The position numbers and the translations under genes are program-made. Under the pieces are notes generated by a model. The model had not been told where the DNA came from and made no database searches. It worked only from the letters and a program-made list of their open reading frames with translations. Positions 60,313-64,000 of a stretch of DNA of 64,000 nt are shown in pieces. The stretch is from Sphingomonas oleivorans (GTDB lineage Bacteria > Pseudomonadota > Alphaproteobacteria > Sphingomonadales > Sphingomonadaceae), in contig NZ_NWBU01000010.1 in the NCBI RefSeq assembly GCF_003050615.1, positions 343,165 through 407,164 on the forward strand. The letters are read 5' to 3'. Each line of letters starts with the position of its first letter. Position 1 is the stretch's first letter.

Positions 60313-60327
60313 GTTCCTTATGTGTTC
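60313..60327 (+). promoter_or_regulatory. LexA-type box before the XRE regulator
   Basis: GTTCCTTATGTGTTC fits GTTC-N7-GTTC. It follows a TATAAA -10-like element (60301-60306), so a bound repressor would cover the transcription start of the XRE gene at 60399. Confidence 0.6.
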
Positions 60328-60398
60328 TTTTCATTTTCCTACATGGGAGTGGCCGGGATATGGCTGCGACTCATCGCTATCAATGAGGAGAATCAGCC

Positions 60399-60860
60399 AT
60401 GCATCAAACCCCATCCGCCAACGGTCAGGCAAACGACAGTCTCGCCCGAATCCTGGCGCACGCTGTCGAAGCAGCCGACAAGCCGAGGCACCAGATCGCG
60501 CGAGAGGTCGGCATGCACAGGGAGACTTTGCTGCGTGTAATGCGTGGCGAACGACCGATCGGGCTCGATGAAGCAGCGTGCATTCTTGTCGTTTGTGGCG
60601 CCTTCCCACGGGCGAGCATGATCCTTGCTCTGACGGGGCAGGAGGACCTCGCGTGCGAGTGGATGCGCAGCGAGATGGGCGAGTTTTTGGAGGAATTCTT
60701 TAGCGCACTGCCAGTCCACCTTGAGCGAACTCTGGGACGCAGGATCGCTGATTTGAGGCCGCGTTGGGCGAATGGCACCTCGCAACTTGTCGCGCGCATG
60801 CTGGCGAAGCACATCGACGATTTTGCCAACCGCGACATTGCGATGTCGCTGCCACGTTGA
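60399..60860 (+). CDS. XRE-type helix-turn-helix regulator
   Basis: A 153-residue protein with an XRE-like helix-turn-helix at about residues 20-65 (HQIAREVGMHRETLLRVMRG) followed by a helical domain with AACILVVCGAFPRASMILAL and EEFFSALPVHLERTLGRRIA. AGGAG precedes the ATG. The gene is divergent from the tra operon and preceded by a LexA-type box, so it may be a damage-induced activator or repressor of transfer. Beyond the HTH I do not recognise the family. It is followed 50 bases later by an AlpA-like gene. Confidence 0.75.
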   Translation: MHQTPSANGQANDSLARILAHAVEAADKPRHQIAREVGMHRETLLRVMRGERPIGLDEAACILVVCGAFPRASMILALTGQEDLACEWMRSEMGEFLEEFFSALPVHLERTLGRRIADLRPRWANGTSQLVARMLAKHIDDFANRDIAMSLPR

Positions 60861-60910
60861 TCCAAACCGCCTCGGAGGGGACCGAGCTTTCATGACAACA
60901 GGAATGACCA

Positions 60911-61144
60911 ATGACCGCTGCGCCCCAGAACAAAGTTTCCCCTGGCCCCTGTGACGAGGCGGTGCCTTCGCCTGCCCGGCTTCTGCGCTTGCCAGAGGTT
61001 ATGGCTCGGGTCGGAATGAAGCGCTCCGCCATCTATCAGCGCATGAGCGAAGGCAGGTTCCCGAAATCGCGATCACTTGGCCCGAAATGCGCCGTGTGGG
61101 TCGAAGCAGAGATCAATGCTTGGATTGCCGAAGTCACTTCCTAA
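60911..61144 (+). CDS. AlpA-family regulator
   Basis: A 77-residue protein of the AlpA (excisionase-like, MerR-related) family: LLRLPEVMARVGMKRSAIYQ, then RMSEGRFPKSRSLGPKCAVW and the final EAEINAWIAEVTS. Such proteins activate excision or mobilisation genes of integrated elements or regulate transfer. ATG 60911 has AGGA upstream. It probably shares the transcript of the XRE gene. An AlpA regulator would fit an integrative element, but no integrase is in the window. Confidence 0.85.
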   Translation: MTAAPQNKVSPGPCDEAVPSPARLLRLPEVMARVGMKRSAIYQRMSEGRFPKSRSLGPKCAVWVEAEINAWIAEVTS

Positions 61145-61317
61145 AGTCGGTGAATTTTTGGATTCCTGCACTTCCAGACCCTCCCGGTCGCCCCCCAGAG
61201 CGATGGTCCCGACCACCGTTCATGCAACCGGACGTCTCGCGCCTACGTTTATCACCAAGCCTCGAACAAGCGCCGCGATGACCGCCGCAATCTCGATCGC
61301 TGGATCATGGCCGCCAA

Positions 61318-62232
61318 TCAGTCCAGAAGATGCCCTGCTTCCCTCAATCCTGCTAATGTCCGGCCTCTAGCATCTGCACAGGCCGCATCGACCTCGCCTT
61401 TGTTCAGTAGCACCAGCTGTTGCCGCGCTGGGTCCAGAGTGAGATCGAGATTCAAATGCTGCACCGCATAAAAGGCCATTGCGGCGCGCACGGGCAAGTG
61501 CAAGCGGCCGCGGGCCATGTTGTATTCCTTGGCTAGCGACCTGCGGGGGCCTTCGCCGAGCTCGGGATTAGGCACGAGGACAAGTTCGATCTCCGTGGTC
61601 CACTCGAAGTCCAGTTCCGGATCGACCGTCGATGGTGAGAGCGAACCCATCTGGGTCATTCGCGAGAGCACGAAATCGCGGAAGCACCGGTTCTTTGGAC
61701 ACCAGGCGCGCGCATGCCAGCGTGTGCCATCATGGCCCAGCGCATGGGGACTGATGCTGCGTTTTATGGCCGCAGGGCGCTTTACGGACTGGTACTCGAT
61801 GTCGATCGCCGATCGAGTGCGGATCGCTTCAAGGATCCAGCGCACAGTTGTCGTCAGAACGCTCCGACGGGGAATTGGCGCGACGCCGATTGGGGGTAAC
61901 TCCGAGAACCAGGTCTCCTGCGGCTCCACTGATCCGGTGCCGATCGCCGCCAGCTGGAGGAGCGGGCGGTCGGCCAGCGGCTTAAGGAACTGGGGTTCGA
62001 AACCCGTGCCCGGAACGAACGTCTTCGCATTGCGGTCGTAGCGGAGATTTTCTGGTGCTATTTTCTCATAGTGTTGCAGGTCAGCGGTCGCCTGCTGAAC
62101 AGTGACGCCAAACCGTTCACTGATGTCGGCCCGGTTGATCCGGCCCTCCCAAATCAGCCGGAATTCGATGAACTCCAACCGCTGCGCGATGCTCCAACGG
62201 AGGGTCGATCCATCCTGCTCACTTTTTTCCAT
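61318..62232 (-). CDS. WYL-domain repressor, BrxR/CapW-like
   Basis: A 304-residue regulator built like BrxR at 17995: winged helix-turn-helix (QRLEFIEFRLIWEGRINRAD, ERFGVTVQQATADLQHYEKI), WYL domain (IDIEYQSVKRPAAIKRSISP, GHDGTRWHARAWCPKNRCF) and a C-terminal part. The two proteins share RLEFIEFRL.WEG..NR.D and FGV..QQA.ADL-type positions, so they are clearly related but not recent copies. CapW is the version that represses CBASS operons. It is divergent from the MBL gene and the 123-base gap holds a palindrome between a -35 and a -10, probably its operator. AAGGA precedes the ATG. Confidence 0.88.
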   Translation of the reverse strand: MEKSEQDGSTLRWSIAQRLEFIEFRLIWEGRINRADISERFGVTVQQATADLQHYEKIAPENLRYDRNAKTFVPGTGFEPQFLKPLADRPLLQLAAIGTGSVEPQETWFSELPPIGVAPIPRRSVLTTTVRWILEAIRTRSAIDIEYQSVKRPAAIKRSISPHALGHDGTRWHARAWCPKNRCFRDFVLSRMTQMGSLSPSTVDPELDFEWTTEIELVLVPNPELGEGPRRSLAKEYNMARGRLHLPVRAAMAFYAVQHLNLDLTLDPARQQLVLLNKGEVDAACADARGRTLAGLREAGHLLD

Positions 62233-62241
62233 CGGCTATCC

Positions 62242-62270
62242 TTGAACGCTCGGGTTACCCGACACATATA
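62242..62270 (+). promoter_or_regulatory. Promoter with a palindromic operator in the spacer
   Basis: TTGAAC (62242-62247) and CATATA (62265-62270) are 17 bases apart and face the MBL gene. The spacer contains the perfect palindrome CGGGT-T-ACCCG (62251-62261). A WYL dimer bound there would block RNA polymerase. Seen in sequence; binding is inferred from the divergent regulator. Confidence 0.55.
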
Positions 62271-62355
62271 GGTTTTTTGACGAGGGGAAAGGGGGGCATG
62301 TTCGTCCTGTCGCCCGATCGAAAGCCTTCGCCGCTCTGACTCCAGGGAGTTTCGA

Positions 62356-63462
62356 ATGCCGGCTGTTACCTTCTTTCCAATCGGCAATGCTGACACATGC
62401 TTCATCGAGCTCGCGAACGGCCGGCGGGTCCTGTTCGATTTTGCCGACATGCACAATCCTGACGACAAGGACGACAAGCGCTGCGATCTTGAGAAGGAGA
62501 TCCGGGACCGCTTGAATGGCGACAAGGAGATCGATGTCGTGGCGTTCACGCACCTCGACACCGATCATTGCAATCGGGCGAAGGAGGTGTTCTGGCTTCA
62601 GCACGCCGAGAAATATCAGAGCGACGACCGGATCAAGATCAAGACGATGTGGGTGCCGGCGACGGCCATCCTCGAGGAGGGCGTGAAGGGCCAGGCGCGT
62701 ACGCTTCGCACCGAGGCGCGGTATCGCTTCGTCGAAAAGGGGGAGGGCATCCGGGTCTTCGGCCGGCCCGACGCGCTCGATGATTTTCTCAAGGAACGCG
62801 GGGTCGATCCGGCCAAGCGGCGCAACCTCATCAGTGACGCCGGCACGCTCTGCCCCGAATTCAACCAAGCCGCTGACGGCGTGGAGTTCTTCGTTCTGGC
62901 TCCCTTCGCCGATCATTGTGACGACGATACCTACAAGCGGAATGATACTGCGATCTTCATGCAGGCAACGTTCAAGGTCGACGAACGCCTCACGCGCCTC
63001 ATTCTCTCGGCGGATTGCCCGCATGAAGTGATCGACGACATCGTTCGCGTCACCCGCAAGCACGGCAACGACGAGCGCTTGATGTGGGACATCAACAACG
63101 TACCCCACCACTCGAGCTACCTATCCCTGGGCCCGGACAAAGGCGACGAAAAGACAGAGCCTGTCGAGCGCCTCCGGTGGCTTTACGAGGAGCAGGGCCA
63201 GGACGGCGGCCTGCTAGTATCCACCAGTTCGCCGATCCCGGACAATGATGACAGTGACCAGCCCCCGCACCGGCAGGCCGCCAATTACTACAAGGGCGTC
63301 GCCAGTGAGCTAGGCGGGCAGTTTCTCGTCACGATGCAACATCCGAGCCAAAAGAGTCCGAAGCCGCTCACGATCGAGATTGGAAGCAAGGGTTATAGCG
63401 TGAAGAAACTGGCAGGGGGCTCGGCTGCCATCATTGGTGGCGCTGCGCCGCGCGCCGGCTGA
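62356..63462 (+). CDS. ComEC-type metallo-beta-lactamase-fold hydrolase
   Basis: A 368-residue soluble protein with the MBL fold of the ComEC/Rec2 type: VTFFPIGNADTCFIELANGR at the N-terminus, the metal motif FTHLDTDHCNRA (HxDxDH) near residue 60, ILSADCPHEVIDDIV near 215, and DINNVPHHSSYLSLG near 245, equivalent to the VPHHGS of ComEC. No membrane segment is present, so it is a stand-alone nuclease or phosphodiesterase-like enzyme. GGGAG precedes the ATG. The stop overlaps the E2-like gene as TGATG, which points to a complex or shared pathway. With a WYL repressor upstream this looks like a defence locus. Substrate unknown. Confidence 0.85.
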   Translation: MPAVTFFPIGNADTCFIELANGRRVLFDFADMHNPDDKDDKRCDLEKEIRDRLNGDKEIDVVAFTHLDTDHCNRAKEVFWLQHAEKYQSDDRIKIKTMWVPATAILEEGVKGQARTLRTEARYRFVEKGEGIRVFGRPDALDDFLKERGVDPAKRRNLISDAGTLCPEFNQAADGVEFFVLAPFADHCDDDTYKRNDTAIFMQATFKVDERLTRLILSADCPHEVIDDIVRVTRKHGNDERLMWDINNVPHHSSYLSLGPDKGDEKTEPVERLRWLYEEQGQDGGLLVSTSSPIPDNDDSDQPPHRQAANYYKGVASELGGQFLVTMQHPSQKSPKPLTIEIGSKGYSVKKLAGGSAAIIGGAAPRAG

Positions 63463-64000
63463 TGGAGAACGGCGGCAAGCCGGCGCCGCGTTCCCCGCGC
63501 GTCGTCGCTTTGATCAAATATATCGAGGGCAGCGTCGATTACCCGTTTGCTCGTATCGCGGCGCTCGATTTCTCCGGCGACAGCGACATTGTCGACCTGC
63601 TGATCGAGCCCGAACTGGTTCAGGATAGGGCGGTTGCCATCAGCGACATCGAGCCCGTCCGTCTCGTCTTCCCGGTCAGGGTCGATGGTCCGCCATCGGT
63701 CTTTTCGCAGCGCGCCGACTTTCCTCTCGATCTTGTCCATACGAACTATGAGCCGAGCGGTGATGGCCGTTGCCTCTGCATTTGGGAAGAGAACTGGCAT
63801 GACCTGAGCCGTAACCTCACGGCCCAGCGCCTGATCGAGCGGATACGTGACTGGTTCTCACGCACTGCCAGCGGGGAACTTCATAATCCGGATCAGCCCC
63901 TAGAACCGATGATCCTCGCAACTTCGAGCACGCTGGTAGTTCCGCCAGGTCATCCGCCGACGGAATGGCACGGTGTCGTCGTGGAGGATGATGAGGATCG
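63462..64000 (+). CDS. E2-like (ubiquitin-conjugating) protein, 3' end outside the window
   Basis: The first 179 residues of a protein cut by the right edge. The segment GDGRCLCIWEENW near residues 104-116 followed by AQRLIERIRDWFSRTASGEL resembles the prokaryotic E2 fold of Cap2 and related E1/E2 proteins, where an LCLW/LCLY-type strand bears the catalytic cysteine and is followed by a W...TGEL-type helix. Here Cys in LC or the preceding CL pair would be the active site. An E1 (ThiF) domain is expected further on but is not visible. Start overlaps the MBL gene stop as TGATG. Identification rests on this motif and context, so moderate confidence. Confidence 0.65.
   Translation, partial: MENGGKPAPRSPRVVALIKYIEGSVDYPFARIAALDFSGDSDIVDLLIEPELVQDRAVAISDIEPVRLVFPVRVDGPPSVFSQRADFPLDLVHTNYEPSGDGRCLCIWEENWHDLSRNLTAQRLIERIRDWFSRTASGELHNPDQPLEPMILATSSTLVVPPGHPPTEWHGVVVEDDED

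Larger units (their letters stand above)
60052..60398. other. Control region between the tra operon and the XRE gene
   Basis: About 350 bases between divergent genes with no coding frame that I accept. It holds the tra promoter with TAGGAAA repeats (60115-60134), an inverted repeat in the traA leader (60072-60107), a possible TATAAA -10 (60301-60306) followed by a LexA-type box (60313-60327), and a TTTTCCTAC half-site (60334-60342). Both divergent units thus seem to be under repressor control. Confidence 0.6.

Noticed and set aside
1-64000. CRISPR arrays, tRNA or rRNA genes, insertion sequences and integrase
   Set aside because: No repeat-spacer pattern, cloverleaf, rRNA-like sequence, transposase motif or tyrosine/serine recombinase was seen on either strand.

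Overview
The window looks like part of a large conjugative plasmid or integrative conjugative element from an alphaproteobacterium, most likely a sphingomonad (Sphingomonadales). The clues are high GC, the particular set of small plasmid genes (resembling DUF6878, DUF6915, DUF5983, DUF6961, DUF5818 and DUF6437), a short S24 repressor, and an F-like transfer operon of the type common in that group. No replication gene, integrase, rRNA, tRNA or CRISPR array was seen, so plasmid versus integrated element cannot be decided here.

Layout. 1-497: an unrecognised minus-strand gene cut by the window edge. 0.9-9.6 kb: a block that looks like a conjugative leading region, with a ParB-like protein, the anti-restriction protein ArdC, single-strand binding protein and about ten small genes, mostly on the plus strand and separated by hairpin-rich leaders. 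10.0-15.7 kb: DNA processing for transfer in the R388-like order ribbon-helix-helix protein, TraD coupling protein, MobF relaxase; oriT is probably just upstream. 15.7-17.9 kb: an S24 (LexA/CI-like) repressor operon and a divergent small gene. 18.0-31.8 kb: a complete type I BREX phage-defence operon (brxR, brxA, brxB, brxC, pglX, pglZ, brxL). 31.8-41.7 kb: a separate two-gene unit, a 2402-residue protein with two GHKL/sacsin-like ATPase domains overlapping a RapA/SNF2-type helicase. 42.1-60.1 kb: an F-like type IV secretion operon on the minus strand, read traA-L-E-K-B-dsbC-V-C-orf-trbI-S26 peptidase-W-U-trbC-N-F-H-G. 60.4-61.1 kb: an XRE-type and an AlpA-type regulator. 61.3-64 kb: a second WYL regulator divergent from a ComEC-type metallo-beta-lactamase protein and a truncated E2-like protein, probably the start of a ubiquitin-like conjugation defence locus.

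How the parts work together. The element carries its transfer machinery plus at least two and perhaps three defence modules, two of them headed by related WYL (BrxR/CapW-like) repressors. Reading the intergenic regions by eye shows four copies of GTTC-N7-GTTC, the alphaproteobacterial LexA box: before the relaxosome/TraD/relaxase operon, before the small gene after the relaxase, between the S24 repressor and its divergent gene, and before the XRE gene. A second motif, CTAGGA/TAGGAAA, forms two inverted repeats at the S24 repressor promoter and recurs as a direct repeat upstream of the tra operon. Several leading-region genes and the relaxosome operon also have hairpins that would hide the ribosome binding site. 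Together these suggest that transfer is controlled by DNA damage and by a dedicated repressor, with a translational lock on some genes. All of this is by reading only; no database search, folding program or alignment was run, and family names come from recognised motifs and memory.
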